This document shows positions 49,905 through 60,906 of a stretch of 64,000 nt of DNA, in pieces. The notes beneath the pieces were generated by a model. That model was given only the letters and a program-made list of their open reading frames with translations. It made no database searches and had not been told where the DNA came from. A program made the translations under genes and the position numbers. Origin of the DNA: an uncultured SAR116 cluster alpha proteobacterium (GTDB lineage Bacteria; Pseudomonadota; Alphaproteobacteria; Puniceispirillales; Puniceispirillaceae); assembly GCA_902520885.1 (NCBI GenBank), contig CABYPW010000006.1:1-64000 (forward strand), read 5' to 3'. Each line of letters opens with the position of its first letter. Position 1 is the first letter of the stretch.

Positions 49905-52514
49905 ATGGATTTAAATAATTTTACAACTATTGCTCGCGCTGCTCTCACGGAAGCACAGAATTATGCGCTCGCTCATTCTAACCCTAGCTTAACTGATCTG
50001 CACCTTCTATCTTCTTTATTAAAAAATGACTCAATATCTCTTCCAAAACTGCTAAATCGTTCAGGTGTTGATCTAATTAAGCTTGGTAGCTCTGTTTCAC
50101 AGTCTGTTGAAAATCTCCCTAAAATTAAATCTAGTTCAACAGAAGTAAAGTTGCAAGTTGACCAAACACTCGTGAAAATTTTAGCGAAATCAGACCAATG
50201 GGCAAAAAATAGAGGAGATAGTTTTATCGCTAGTGATGCATTGTTACTTGCTATTACAGAAGTGAATGGAGCTGCGGGAAAATTGCTAGAACAGCACAAT
50301 TTGAATGTAACTATTTTAAAGCAAGAAATTGAAATACTGCGCCAAGGTCGCAAAATCGAAAGCGATAGCGGTGAGGAATTATTTGAAACTCTGAGTAAAT
50401 ATGCACGTGACCTAACAAATGCTGCCCTAAACGGAAAATTAGATCCAGTAATAGGAAGAGATGAAGAAGTTAGAAGGACGATGCAAATACTAGCAAGAAG
50501 AACTAAAAACAACCCTATTTTAATAGGGGAGCCTGGAGTTGGCAAAACTGCAATTGCAGAAGGTCTTGCTCAGCGGATTATATCAGGGGATGTACCAGAG
50601 GCATTATTAAATAAGTCTATTCTTGCGTTAGATATGGGTGCATTGGTAGCTGGGGCAAAATACAGGGGTGAGTTTGAAGAAAGACTAAAAGCAGTTATAA
50701 GTGAAATTCAGTCGCGCGAGGGGGATGTAATTTTATTTATCGATGAAATGCACCAAATAGTTGGTGCTGGCAAAACAGAGGGCGCAATGGACGCATCTAA
50801 TTTATTGAAGCCAGCACTAGCACGAGGTGAGTTGCATTGCATCGGAGCAACAACTCTAAACGAATACCGAAACCATATTGAAAAAGATACTGCGTTAGCA
50901 CGGAGATTTCAGCCAGTTTATGTGGGCGAGCCAACAATAGAAGATACGATTTTTATTTTGCGTGGGCTTAAAGAAAAATATGAGGCACATCATGGCATAC
51001 GTATAACCGATGATGCACTTGTTGCTGCTGCAAAATTAACAGACCGTTACATAAATGATAGATTTCTGCCTGACAAGGCAATTGATGTAACAGATGAAGC
51101 AGCAAGCTTTATTCGGATGCAATCTGACAGCAAGCCCGAGGCACTTGATTTAATTGACAGGTCTATTTTGCAATTGAAAATAGAGCAAGCAGCGTTGCAA
51201 AAAGAGCCTGCTTCTGATGACCAAAATCATAGGCTAGAACAAATTACAACTGAATTGAGTAAACTTGAAGCAGATTCTGGAGCACTCACAGGAAAGTGGC
51301 AAACTGTTAAAACTAAGTCAGAAGAAGTCAAACAACTTCAAATAAAAATTGAAGATGCACGCCACCTTCTGGAGAGGTCTCAGAGGGATGGCAATCTTGA
51401 AAAAGCAGCAGAGCTTACCTACTCTATCCTACCAAGCCTAATAAATGAGTTAGATGTTGCCAAAAAAGCATTTGAAAAAAATGATACAGTAGGACAACAA
51501 GTTGAAAGTCGTCATATAGCCCTTATAATAAGCCAATGGACCGGAATTCCTGTTTCAAAAATGCTCGCAGGAGAAGAAGAAAAACTCCTTAAGATGGAAA
51601 AGCAGATGGAGCGCCAAGTAGTTGGACAAGATGAAGCAATTTCTGCGATCGCAAACGCTATCAGGCGCTCTCGCTCTGGTTTGAGCGATCCTAATTTGCC
51701 TCTTGGTAGTTTTTTAATGCTGGGTCCAACAGGAGTAGGAAAAACAGAATTAGCAAAAGCATTAGCTATTTTTTTATTTGATAAGAAAGATGCTATTCTT
51801 CGACTTGATATGTCAGAATATATGGAAAAACACTCTGTTTCTAAACTGATAGGTGCGCCTCCTGGTTATGTTGGATACGAAGAAGGAGGCAGCCTTACTG
51901 AGGCTGTGCGGAGGCGCCCATACCAAATAATTCTATTTGATGAAATAGAAAAGGCGCATCCTGACATATTTAATATACTCTTACAGGTGCTAGATGAGGG
52001 AAAGCTCACTGATAGTCAAGGACGTAGTGTGGATTTTCGTAATACACTCATTCTATTAACCTCAAATCTTGGCGCTGAATACCTGCTGAAATTAAAAGAA
52101 GCAGAACCAGTTGAAAAAGTTAAAGAGCAAGTAATGACAGAAGTTCGTTCTGCATTTAGACCAGAATTTTTGAATAGATTGGAAGCAATTTTGCTATTTC
52201 AGCGTTTATCAAAGCAAAGTATGAGAAGAATCGTTGACATTCAAATTAAAGAACTTCAAGCCAGATTATCTGAGCGCTCAATCATAATTGAAATTTCAGA
52301 TGCAGCTAAAGCCTGGCTTAGTGAGAAAGGGTATGATCCTAGTTATGGGGCGCGCCCGCTTAGAAGACAAATTCAGATACACGTACAAAATCCATTAGCT
52401 GAAGACTTAATAGCAGGTACGTATGCCGACGGTGATGAAATCTTTGTTGATATTTCGGATGTAGATGACGGACTGATTTTTCATAAACAAAATGATTTAG
52501 CCATTATAAAATAA
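49905..52514 (+). CDS. clpB: ClpB disaggregase
   Basis: Hsp100 ATPase that rescues aggregated proteins with DnaK. N-domain (1-145), NBD1 with Walker A GEPGVGKT near residue 208, the coiled-coil middle domain (about 400-525), and NBD2 with GPTGVGKT near residue 606. 869 residues from ATG 49905 (MDLNNFTT), with TAAGGA upstream; the frame is open to 49866 but the added residues do not belong to the family. Convergent with htpG. Confidence 0.97.
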   Translation: MDLNNFTTIARAALTEAQNYALAHSNPSLTDLHLLSSLLKNDSISLPKLLNRSGVDLIKLGSSVSQSVENLPKIKSSSTEVKLQVDQTLVKILAKSDQWAKNRGDSFIASDALLLAITEVNGAAGKLLEQHNLNVTILKQEIEILRQGRKIESDSGEELFETLSKYARDLTNAALNGKLDPVIGRDEEVRRTMQILARRTKNNPILIGEPGVGKTAIAEGLAQRIISGDVPEALLNKSILALDMGALVAGAKYRGEFEERLKAVISEIQSREGDVILFIDEMHQIVGAGKTEGAMDASNLLKPALARGELHCIGATTLNEYRNHIEKDTALARRFQPVYVGEPTIEDTIFILRGLKEKYEAHHGIRITDDALVAAAKLTDRYINDRFLPDKAIDVTDEAASFIRMQSDSKPEALDLIDRSILQLKIEQAALQKEPASDDQNHRLEQITTELSKLEADSGALTGKWQTVKTKSEEVKQLQIKIEDARHLLERSQRDGNLEKAAELTYSILPSLINELDVAKKAFEKNDTVGQQVESRHIALIISQWTGIPVSKMLAGEEEKLLKMEKQMERQVVGQDEAISAIANAIRRSRSGLSDPNLPLGSFLMLGPTGVGKTELAKALAIFLFDKKDAILRLDMSEYMEKHSVSKLIGAPPGYVGYEEGGSLTEAVRRRPYQIILFDEIEKAHPDIFNILLQVLDEGKLTDSQGRSVDFRNTLILLTSNLGAEYLLKLKEAEPVEKVKEQVMTEVRSAFRPEFLNRLEAILLFQRLSKQSMRRIVDIQIKELQARLSERSIIIEISDAAKAWLSEKGYDPSYGARPLRRQIQIHVQNPLAEDLIAGTYADGDEIFVDISDVDDGLIFHKQNDLAIIK

Positions 52515-52611
52515 TAAATAATTTAGTTTTAAAATTAATTTTTGTTTATTTATGGCAAATATACAAATGTACAACTTGATTAAATATAAAAAGGAAAAGA
52601 AAGAAATGCCG

Positions 52612-52634
52612 TAAACAATTTTGAATATTGTTTA
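52612..52634. terminator. Possible bidirectional terminator between clpB and htpG
   Basis: An 8-bp stem TAAACAAT/ATTGTTTA with a 7-base loop, followed at 52646-52672 by a second hairpin (AAGAAAT...ATTTCTT with an inner AAAG-CCG-CTTT). Neither has a long T-run, but both lie in the convergent gap. Confidence 0.4.
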
Positions 52635-52749
52635 GTCCACCTTTTAAGAAATAAAGCCGCTTTAAAAATTTCTTGTGCTTTCCTATTAAGGATACAGAGA
52701 TACCGAATCTATTTACTGCTCAAATGTTTGGTTTTTCCGCCAGTACAGC

Positions 52750-54636
52750 TCATTTTTGCCCTGAGTCATTCTTTAATGAGAATGACATTATACGGGTCAT
52801 ACGTTTAGAAAATGCAGTTAAATCTGCAGGCATTCGTCCCTCGATAATTTGGGCCTGATCAAATAAAAGTAATGCTGCATCATCCACCAATTCGCTCTCT
52901 TTACTACTCGATTTCGCATCTGCCAATTTATTCAATGCAATCACAAGTTCGTGGTCTGGATTTATCTCCAAGATTCGAGGCGCTCCTTGAAAATCTCTGT
53001 TATGAGCTTTCATCAGACGCTCCATCTGGATATCCATACCGCCTTCGTCTGCAACCAGACAAACAGGGCTCTCTGTGAGGGTTGATGACAAACGTACATC
53101 TGAAATTTTCTCACCCAAATTGGTTTTAATTCGAGCTATAAGCAAATCAAATTTTGAAGGGTCTGCTTTTTTCTTTTCGGAATTCTCTGACTCAAATTTG
53201 TCAAGGTCAAGCGCACCTCTACTAGCAGACTTAAATTTTTTACCTTCAAAGTCGGGAACTAATGGTAGCCAGAACTCGTCGATTGGGTCACTTAACACGA
53301 TCACATCTATATCACGTGCTTTGAACCCTTCAATATGTGGGCTCATTTCAGCTTGCTCAACTGTCTCAGAGGACAAATAATAAATTTCTTCTTGTTTTTC
53401 TTTCATTTCCGAAACGTATTGCGCTAAACTTATGTAATCACCTTTTCTACATGAATAGAATCTGCATAGTTCGAGGATTTTCTCTCTAAATTCCTGATCC
53501 TCGTATAAACCTTCTTTGATAACAAGACCAAAATCCAACCAAAATTTCTGGTATTCCTCTTGTTTTTTCCCTGCCTGTTTTTTTAATTCAGATAAAACAC
53601 GTCTTATTATTGTTTTTTTGATTTTATTAATAGCAGGAACTTGTTGCAGCATTTCCCTACTTACATTTAAATCAAGGTCAGGTGTATCAACCACCCCACG
53701 AACAAATCGAAGCCAATTAGGAACCAATTCTTCACATTCGTCTGTAATGAAAACACGATTAATGTAAAGTTGTAGTCGAGATTTGCGCTCAGGGTTGAAT
53801 AAATCCATAGGTCGCGTACTAGGGATAAATAGAAGACTTGTAAAATTTGTAACACCCTCAGTTACATTGTGCATAGTAAGATAGGGTGTGTCGTAAGCAG
53901 AGCTAGCTTGCTGATAAAAAGAGTTGTATTGTTCTTCTGTAATTTCCGACTTAGGTCTCGTCCAAATAGCGGAAGCGCTATTCAACATAGTGCTTGCTTC
54001 ACCATCTTGCCAATATATTGGAGCAGATAGATGGTCAGAATATTTTTTCACCATATATGAAATTCGTTGCTCCTCTAAAAATTCCTTGGCATCTTTTTTC
54101 AGGTGAAGAATAACGTCTGTCCCCTCTTCTCCACGTTCAGCATCATCAAGACTATATCCATTAGACCCGTCTGAATGCCATTTATACGCTTTGTCACTTC
54201 CCACTTTTCTCGAGATAACATCAACAGTCTCTGCAACCATAAATGCCGCATAAAAACCAACACCAAATTGCCCAATCAAAGAAAGCTTATTTTCGTCATT
54301 TTGTTTTGATGATTCGAGTTGCTCTATGAAATTCTTTGTACCAGAGCGAGCGATCGTACCAAGAGAAGATACTAAATCGTCTGAGTCCATTCCAACCCCG
54401 TTATCAGAAATAGTAAGAATTTTAGCTTTTTTATCAGACTTTATTTGAATTTGTAATTCCTGACTGGCTTGCATAGACTGGTTGGTTGAGGCAAGAAAAC
54501 GTCTTTTATCAAGTGCATCCGACGCATTAGATATTAATTCCCGTAAAAAAATTTCCCGGTTAGAATAAAGCGAATGAATAACGATATCTAAGATTTTACT
54601 GGTATCTGCTTCAAAGGCTCTATTTTCAATAGTCAT
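52750..54636 (-). CDS. htpG: Hsp90-family chaperone HtpG
   Basis: ATP-dependent cytoplasmic chaperone. N-terminal GHKL ATPase (NREIFLRELISNASDA, DNGVGMDSDDL, GQFGVGFY), middle domain and C-terminal dimerisation domain. 628 residues, typical. Converges with clpB; both appear to have heat-shock promoters. Confidence 0.97.
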   Translation of the reverse strand: MTIENRAFEADTSKILDIVIHSLYSNREIFLRELISNASDALDKRRFLASTNQSMQASQELQIQIKSDKKAKILTISDNGVGMDSDDLVSSLGTIARSGTKNFIEQLESSKQNDENKLSLIGQFGVGFYAAFMVAETVDVISRKVGSDKAYKWHSDGSNGYSLDDAERGEEGTDVILHLKKDAKEFLEEQRISYMVKKYSDHLSAPIYWQDGEASTMLNSASAIWTRPKSEITEEQYNSFYQQASSAYDTPYLTMHNVTEGVTNFTSLLFIPSTRPMDLFNPERKSRLQLYINRVFITDECEELVPNWLRFVRGVVDTPDLDLNVSREMLQQVPAINKIKKTIIRRVLSELKKQAGKKQEEYQKFWLDFGLVIKEGLYEDQEFREKILELCRFYSCRKGDYISLAQYVSEMKEKQEEIYYLSSETVEQAEMSPHIEGFKARDIDVIVLSDPIDEFWLPLVPDFEGKKFKSASRGALDLDKFESENSEKKKADPSKFDLLIARIKTNLGEKISDVRLSSTLTESPVCLVADEGGMDIQMERLMKAHNRDFQGAPRILEINPDHELVIALNKLADAKSSSKESELVDDAALLLFDQAQIIEGRMPADLTAFSKRMTRIMSFSLKNDSGQK

Positions 54637-54707
54637 TTTAACCGTATTCCTTTATTTTTATGATAACGAATTTTTGTCGTCAAAAGATTATATTTTGTCT
54701 GACTAGC

Positions 54708-54736
54708 ATTTAGGCATCTCTAGAATAGTATTCAAG
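54708..54736 (-). promoter_or_regulatory. Putative RpoH heat-shock promoter of htpG
   Basis: On the minus strand CCCTTGAA (core 54731-54736), 14 bases, then TGCCTAAAT (54708-54716), about 72 bases before the htpG ATG. The extended CCCTTGAA is a good match to the RpoH -35 element. Confidence 0.5.
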
Positions 54737-54777
54737 GGTAACATTGTTAATGTGTGTAATTTTTATTTGTGAAAAAA

Positions 54778-55110
54778 ATGAAAAATAAGATTTACAAAAT
54801 ATGTGATTTTAAAGAATGGGAAATAGCTGTAAAAAAAGGGGTTTTTTATGGCTCAAAGATAGATTTGTCGGACGGATTTATCCACTTTTCCACTAAAAAC
54901 CAACTAAAAACTACAGCGAGAAAACATTTCAAAGGCCAAAAAAATTTGGTTTTAATTGAAGTTGATGCCCTAACCTTACCGCTTAAATGGGAACCTTCTA
55001 GAGGTGGTGACTTATTTCCTCATTTATATGTGAAATGGAAATTAAGTGGTTTGGAAAAAACGTGGAGATTATCTCTTGACGAGAATGACATTCCTTTAAT
55101 CCCTGTTTAA
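54778..55110 (+). CDS. DUF952 family protein (110 aa)
   Basis: Small cytoplasmic protein of the DUF952 family, function unknown. Family landmarks: YKICDFKEWEIAVKKGVFYGS, SDGFIHFSTKNQL and the C-terminal HLYVKWKL region. The ATG at 54778 is preferred; a GTG at 54769 would add three residues. The gene is isolated between htpG (divergent) and dabA (convergent). Confidence 0.82.
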   Translation: MKNKIYKICDFKEWEIAVKKGVFYGSKIDLSDGFIHFSTKNQLKTTARKHFKGQKNLVLIEVDALTLPLKWEPSRGGDLFPHLYVKWKLSGLEKTWRLSLDENDIPLIPV

Positions 55111-55194
55111 TAAAGGAAATGAAGTAAACCTAAATACTCAAAACTGTTTTCAAAAAAGTCTTCCCTTTATTGTTGTTATTTTTTTAATCTAATT

Positions 55195-57981
55195 TCAGGT
55201 CAAATATTCGTCTTCGTTCAATATCTCCCAACCATTACTTGGTTTATAAACAAAAACCTCGATGCTGTTTAATGTTTCGATTGAAAAAAAACGAACCCAT
55301 TCATTTTCACATAATGATTTCAAAGATGTATTTCTATTTATAATATCAAGAATCTGTTTTCGAGGAGCTTCTATTAATACACATAGCCTCAAAGGTTCGT
55401 GAAAATTTATCTTGCCATTAGTAGTTGTCTGAATTGGAAGCCCCACCCTTAAATCACTCTGTGGACCAGACATTACACCAATGTTTCCAACAATATTATG
55501 ATATATCTTATTTCCACTGCCAAAAATCTCTGGATCAGTGGTAGAAAAATAATGCTCAGCATTTATCCATTGACCAACAATCATAGGCCCCAACAAAATA
55601 CCCTCTAAATAAATTCCCTTTGGGTCATCCGTGTAGTCATAGGAATTTAAGAATGCTCTACCATTCAGATTTACGTTACGTGTCAAATTGCGCCTACCGA
55701 TGATAAAAGATGCATTTCCAGAGAGCCCCCATTCTGGTCTAGTTTCGCTCCAATCGCCAGACCTTCTAAGCACCTCCTTTTTTACTTTATTTGCCGTAAA
55801 TGTGTTAATTCCACCCGGTAATTTTTTACACCTCTCAATACGATTATTAATTGATGCCTCTTCCAGATCAAATTTTAGGTCGTTTAATTCTTTTAAATGC
55901 GTCTCTGGAATATCTTCAGTGTCAAAAAATTGTATATCATCTGTGGTAGTATTGTGAACTGCACTTATGAAGATTGTATCTTCTGGTATCACGATACCAT
56001 TTTTTTTGATTTGTTGGCGTACATTTTTATTATTAGCAATTTTAGTAAATAAACGAGAGTTTGGCTCTCCAGAATTGCCTCCACAGGCTCCGCAGTTCAG
56101 CGCTGCCTCATATGGATTATTATCAGATAAGCTTGTATGACCAGTCACCAGAATAAGTCTTGCAAAATTTTCTGTTAGACCGATAGTCCTAAGAGCATCC
56201 TCTATATAAGAAACCTGCTTTTCGTGGCTAAATTCCTGGTTAATGCCCTCTAAGTTTGGCAAAATTTCTGTGTTTACAGGTGAGATCAAAAAATTTGTTA
56301 ACCGTTTCTGCCACTTCCTGTAAATACCTGGATAAAAAGTTCTCTCAATTAAATGCCAACCAAAAAACCAGCCAAAAGCCTCAACAGCTACAAAAGGAGC
56401 AATGAAATGATTTTTCACATTTTTGAAAATGTCTTTAATTAATTCTGATAGTTTTTTAACACTCTTATTTTTCGTATCTTTGTTTTTTTCACCATCCCTT
56501 ATGACCTCATGAACGACATGCTTCGGCTGAATAATTGCCGGACACTGGGCAGAAAAATGTTGCGTATCATGGGCGCAAAAACTTATTGGTATGCCAAAAA
56601 AACCTGCAAAACCATATGTTTCATAGTTTCCCATTAATTCTAAATTTCTTCTAAAAGGCTCTGACCTTACATCTATACAAAACATCAATTGCGCTAAAGG
56701 TCTTTGAATTTGGACATTTTTTTCTTCTTGATCGTAAAAACTTGTTTTTAGCTTACAAATTAGCTCATTGATATACCCTTGCTCGTAAGCATCAAGCCAA
56801 ATAGGTCCATGTTCTTTCTCTGACAACTCATTGATCCAAAGAAGTAAGTTTTCTAATTTTTTTGGTGAAGCCTCCAGAATTGTATGTTTACCTATTCCTA
56901 GGGCATCCGCTAAACAAATAAGTTTCCAAGCAGCCTCAAGTTTTTCATTCTCTATTGAAGAGTTTTCTTTAAATTTATTTTCTTCAAAAGATACAATTGT
57001 ATCAAAGTTACCCTCTTCTTTTATTTCATTTTGGCAAGTTTGCTCAACTAATTCACATTCATAAAATAATCTTACAGCAAGATATTGAAGCAAATCGATG
57101 GGATATACCTTTTGCCATTCATATTCGTTATTTTTTGACCTCCAATTAATAAAACTAGACCATCCATGCAGACTCGCGAGATGACGAGAAATATAATCTT
57201 GCCAATATTCTTTTGGAATACAAAGCCTATTTAGTTTCTGGAGAACGGTAGCAACAGGATCAATAGACAATGCCCTAATTTTGTTATTGCTATTTCTTAT
57301 TCCGCAAGTTGACCACTCATTCATTGCTAAAGCTCGCCAAGCCTCATAAAAACCTTTTTCTCGGCCTGGCATAGACCATGTAGCGTGTCCTTCATCTAAA
57401 AAAGCCTCACACCATTTTATAAGTTCGTTATTTAAATGGACTTCTAGATTAGAATCAAAAACCAAATCACACCATTCAATTGCGGTCATATTTTTGTAAA
57501 CTAATGAAGAGGCAACTCCTTTGTTATGTTTTGCATGTATTTTTTTGGCAAGTAATCTTATTGCTTTTTCATCTGGATGAGCGTCTATGAATTTACCTAA
57601 AAACTGAGAAAAAGGAGCAGTTATGCCTATTAAAAGGTGAGTGCGAATGACTAAGGACTTATTTATTTTTTTTCCACTTAATTCTATGCTGTCATCGATG
57701 CCAGTTTTTGAAATATATGACTTGATTGCGGCATCAAGATGGGTGAGTTTTATTCTGCCTGCATTTACCTCGTTTCTGTAAGTTTCATTAGTGAGGTAAC
57801 CTTGGCTACCTAAAAAACGGTTGGCTAAACGAATAGCCTCATGAAAATGTAAATTCTCAAGGCTATTTATTGGATTATGATGAACAAAATAGGTTAACGG
57901 CCAATTATATCCAATAATATGGCTTGCTTTTTCTACTAAGTTAACCAAGTCCTCAAATTCTTGTTTTTGAGCCAATGTCAT
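55195..57981 (-). CDS. dabA: DabA, inorganic-carbon accumulation protein (DUF2309)
   Basis: Cytoplasmic, carbonic-anhydrase-like subunit of the DAB pump, which couples ion flow through DabB to one-way hydration of CO2. The zinc site is intact: Cys435 and Asp437 in FCIDVRSE, His615 in TGHTS and Cys630 in NCGACGG. The 15-residue His-Cys spacing equals that of Halothiobacillus DabA. 928 residues, a little longer than typical. It begins two bases after the dabB stop. Confidence 0.93.
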   Translation of the reverse strand: MTLAQKQEFEDLVNLVEKASHIIGYNWPLTYFVHHNPINSLENLHFHEAIRLANRFLGSQGYLTNETYRNEVNAGRIKLTHLDAAIKSYISKTGIDDSIELSGKKINKSLVIRTHLLIGITAPFSQFLGKFIDAHPDEKAIRLLAKKIHAKHNKGVASSLVYKNMTAIEWCDLVFDSNLEVHLNNELIKWCEAFLDEGHATWSMPGREKGFYEAWRALAMNEWSTCGIRNSNNKIRALSIDPVATVLQKLNRLCIPKEYWQDYISRHLASLHGWSSFINWRSKNNEYEWQKVYPIDLLQYLAVRLFYECELVEQTCQNEIKEEGNFDTIVSFEENKFKENSSIENEKLEAAWKLICLADALGIGKHTILEASPKKLENLLLWINELSEKEHGPIWLDAYEQGYINELICKLKTSFYDQEEKNVQIQRPLAQLMFCIDVRSEPFRRNLELMGNYETYGFAGFFGIPISFCAHDTQHFSAQCPAIIQPKHVVHEVIRDGEKNKDTKNKSVKKLSELIKDIFKNVKNHFIAPFVAVEAFGWFFGWHLIERTFYPGIYRKWQKRLTNFLISPVNTEILPNLEGINQEFSHEKQVSYIEDALRTIGLTENFARLILVTGHTSLSDNNPYEAALNCGACGGNSGEPNSRLFTKIANNKNVRQQIKKNGIVIPEDTIFISAVHNTTTDDIQFFDTEDIPETHLKELNDLKFDLEEASINNRIERCKKLPGGINTFTANKVKKEVLRRSGDWSETRPEWGLSGNASFIIGRRNLTRNVNLNGRAFLNSYDYTDDPKGIYLEGILLGPMIVGQWINAEHYFSTTDPEIFGSGNKIYHNIVGNIGVMSGPQSDLRVGLPIQTTTNGKINFHEPLRLCVLIEAPRKQILDIINRNTSLKSLCENEWVRFFSIETLNSIEVFVYKPSNGWEILNEDEYLT

Positions 57982-57983
57982 AT

Positions 57984-60545
57984 CTAAATACCAAGTATTA
58001 GCATGGATGAACTAACCATAAGATTTAGCCAATTAATGAGTATACTGACTGGGATCATTAACAACATGAGAACGACAGTTAATACTGCAATTTCGATAAA
58101 ATATAGGTCTTTATAATGAATATCTTCTCTTGCTACTCCAAAAAGTAAAGACTGCATTATTTTAAAAAAATACCAACAAGACATGAACCAAATTATAATT
58201 ATTCCAACAAATTCAAATGAAATAACAATAGAATGACTTATTAAAATGCCTACATAACCAAAGAAAAGGCTAAATGGAGGCAACCCTATCGCAGCCATTA
58301 TAAGTAGCCCAAAAAGTAAAGTAAAATATGGCATGGTTTTAAAAAGGCCTGTGATAGTTGTTAACTTGAATTCGCCATAACGCATAATTAATTGACCCAC
58401 TGAAAAAACCAGTCCCCAAATGACAATGGTTAAAGACCAAATATAAGCAATCGAATAATCCGAAATATATCCGTTTAATCCTATAACCAACCAAAAAATA
58501 GAGTAGAGCGCCAGTCCACTATATGTAATTAAGCTTAAAATGGAAACTTGGGTCAGCGTTTTAATTATAGCCCAAGAGGCTCCAATAGTTGCAAAAACAG
58601 TTATTGCAGGCAGTATCTCTTCAGGTAATCCAGATATTACTGAATCTAGAAAATAAAAACCAACAGTAGGAAAAATGAGTGCTAAAACTAGCCTAGAAAT
58701 CCTAGAAGTTTTGGTTATCCCAATTACATATAAACCATGGAAAGGAAACAGAGGAAGACATAATGCTGAAGCCACTAATTTGATAGCTGTTTCAATGGAT
58801 AACCCTGAAAAACTAGCCTTTTGAAAATATAAAAATAAAAATGAAATAATCAAAAAAATCGTAAACATAAATCGATTTTGATTCAACTTTTTACCAAACA
58901 TTCTAAGGAAATTAAATAACTGTTCAGAAAAATGATCAAAATATAAACGGTTTAAAAATAATAAATAGATGTTTCTTTTTAACCAAATACCAAATGGAAA
59001 AGTTAAAATGTTTGAAAAATGAAATAGAGAAAAAAACCAACTTAAAGAAATTGAAAGAATTATTATTGTTACTAAAAGTAAAAAGAAATGGGATGGTAAT
59101 GCACCCGCAAGAAGATATCTTTGAATTTCAATCGGACTTGTAATGAGAAAATACGCGAAACTCTCAGCCGCAAAAAAATAAACTGTCCCAACAAAAGAAA
59201 TACCCAATAACATACCAATTTTAATTTTTAGCGGTTTTTCAAGCCTTACAAGAGTAAGCATTGCTTGGGATGTGGTGGCCCAACTAAAAAGTAAAAAAAT
59301 GATCAGCGCATGGTAATCTAAAAAGTGGACCCCAAGAAAGATATGAGACCCAAATAAAATTGTTATTGGAAAAAGAAAGGAAAAAACAAACGCAGATATC
59401 AAGCTTGAGTAATTAGAAAATTTAAAATGGTTAGTTTCAACAGGTTTAGAAGGATATAGCCTTGCGTTATGAATACCTTTTCCGATATTGAGAAATATAT
59501 CAGCTTTAAAAAGTCCGTGGGCCATTAGGTGAAAAATGGCAAGATGGAATGCACCAAGCCCACATTCCATCATCATATATCCCATTTGACCAATAGTTGA
59601 GTAACCTAATGTTTTTTTTATGTCGTTTTGTACCATCATCATCGACGAAGCTAAAATTGCTGTAAGCAGCCCAATAAAAAGAACAATATGCAAAGTAGTT
59701 GAGCTCAGTGAAAATAATGGTGCTAAACGAGCAAGCAAAAAACCACCTGCATTAATTAATCCAGCGTGTATAAGTGCGTGTATAGGAGTGGGTGCAAAAA
59801 GAGAATCTGGCAGCCACATATGAAGTGGTATTTGAGCAGATTTACTCATGGCACCAACAAAAATCAAGATAGTAACTAACGTTACGCCAGTTATTTGCAA
59901 CCCTGAGCCAAAAATTGAAAAAATTGTTTGGTCGATAGACGCACGTTCAAAAATAAGATTAAATTCTAGAGTGCCATATAAATGATAGGCAATTGCAATT
60001 CCCGCAATAAACGTTAAGTCCCCTGCTCGTAAAATAATAAAAGTTCGAAAGCTACTTTTAATTGTTGGACCATGTAAATAATTATGCGAGAGCAAAGAAA
60101 GAAACCAGCCCAATAGTTGCCAGAAAATAAATAGCATAATGAAATCGGCACATAAAACCATAAATAATAAAGAGGAGATGCAAAGCGCAAATAGGGTGAG
60201 ATATCTATCATGCCCAGCGTCTTGTTGGAGATATCGGACAGAATAGCGATACAAAAGAACACCAAATCCTGATATAAATACCATCATTACAGAAGAAAGC
60301 CGGTCTACAGACATGGCAACCTCTGGCAAGAGACTCCATCCCCAAGAAAATAAAACTATTTGATTAAATTCAGGTTCCTGTATTACCCGAACAAGCTGCA
60401 ACAGAGACACTAAAAAGCTAACAATCATTAACCACCAACTTAAAAGATAGTTAGGTAAAATTTTATTCCAAAAAGGAAATGCAGTAATCAAAGCAGCAAT
60501 TAAAGGTGCAAGTGGAATTAATAATGGATATTGGTTAATGGTCAT
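57984..60545 (-). CDS. dabB: DabB-like membrane subunit with extra NuoM-like module
   Basis: NuoL/Mrp-type membrane partner of DabA. The N-terminal ~540 residues match DabB (MWLPDSLFAPTPIHALIHAG and NAGGFLLARLAPL are characteristic). About 300 further residues form a second proton-antiporter-like unit (LPLFPFHGLYVIG, GLFKTMPYFTLLFGLLIMAAIGLPPFSLFFG), which resembles part of NuoM/NuoN. 853 residues compared with about 550 in studied DabB proteins. The position of the NuoL key glutamate is Gln here (FIFWQLLGW). Transcribed first, dabA immediately after. Confidence 0.88.
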   Translation of the reverse strand: MTINQYPLLIPLAPLIAALITAFPFWNKILPNYLLSWWLMIVSFLVSLLQLVRVIQEPEFNQIVLFSWGWSLLPEVAMSVDRLSSVMMVFISGFGVLLYRYSVRYLQQDAGHDRYLTLFALCISSLLFMVLCADFIMLFIFWQLLGWFLSLLSHNYLHGPTIKSSFRTFIILRAGDLTFIAGIAIAYHLYGTLEFNLIFERASIDQTIFSIFGSGLQITGVTLVTILIFVGAMSKSAQIPLHMWLPDSLFAPTPIHALIHAGLINAGGFLLARLAPLFSLSSTTLHIVLFIGLLTAILASSMMMVQNDIKKTLGYSTIGQMGYMMMECGLGAFHLAIFHLMAHGLFKADIFLNIGKGIHNARLYPSKPVETNHFKFSNYSSLISAFVFSFLFPITILFGSHIFLGVHFLDYHALIIFLLFSWATTSQAMLTLVRLEKPLKIKIGMLLGISFVGTVYFFAAESFAYFLITSPIEIQRYLLAGALPSHFFLLLVTIIILSISLSWFFSLFHFSNILTFPFGIWLKRNIYLLFLNRLYFDHFSEQLFNFLRMFGKKLNQNRFMFTIFLIISFLFLYFQKASFSGLSIETAIKLVASALCLPLFPFHGLYVIGITKTSRISRLVLALIFPTVGFYFLDSVISGLPEEILPAITVFATIGASWAIIKTLTQVSILSLITYSGLALYSIFWLVIGLNGYISDYSIAYIWSLTIVIWGLVFSVGQLIMRYGEFKLTTITGLFKTMPYFTLLFGLLIMAAIGLPPFSLFFGYVGILISHSIVISFEFVGIIIIWFMSCWYFFKIMQSLLFGVAREDIHYKDLYFIEIAVLTVVLMLLMIPVSILINWLNLMVSSSMLILGI

Positions 60546-60906
60546 TTTAAACGATATGAATGTTATAATTTAAGCAATTTTATTCTTTACCTTCTCGACC
60601 TTACAGTAATTAAAGCTAAAAACCTGCATAAATATCATTAGAAAATTCTCTTGGGAAGAATCTACCAAATTTTTTTATTTATCAGTTACATCTGTTTAAG
60701 CCAATAATTTAATAACAAAATATTCTTTAGTTGGAAATTTTTTAAAATTTTAATTGTAAGCATTTAAATTTAATAAAAAAATTAAAAACAATTTTTGAAA
60801 GCCATGCGTAAATTTTTGAAAAATTTTATCAAATAATACGCATTAATTTTACATGTTCCCAAATATAGTATTATCTAAATTAACCAAATGGACAGGAATT
60901 TTTTAG
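60546..60906. promoter_or_regulatory. AT-rich divergent control region between dabB and the LysE gene
   Basis: No gene is seen in these 361 bases. A direct repeat AATTTTTGAAA occurs at 60790-60800 and 60811-60821, 21 bases apart (two helical turns), upstream of a possible LysE promoter starting at TTTACA (60848-60853). AGGA lies 9 bases before the LysE ATG. Confidence 0.4.

Noticed and set aside
49766-49948. Minus-strand 60-codon frame upstream of clpB
   Set aside because: Overlaps the clpB start region and has no ribosome-binding site or recognisable sequence.
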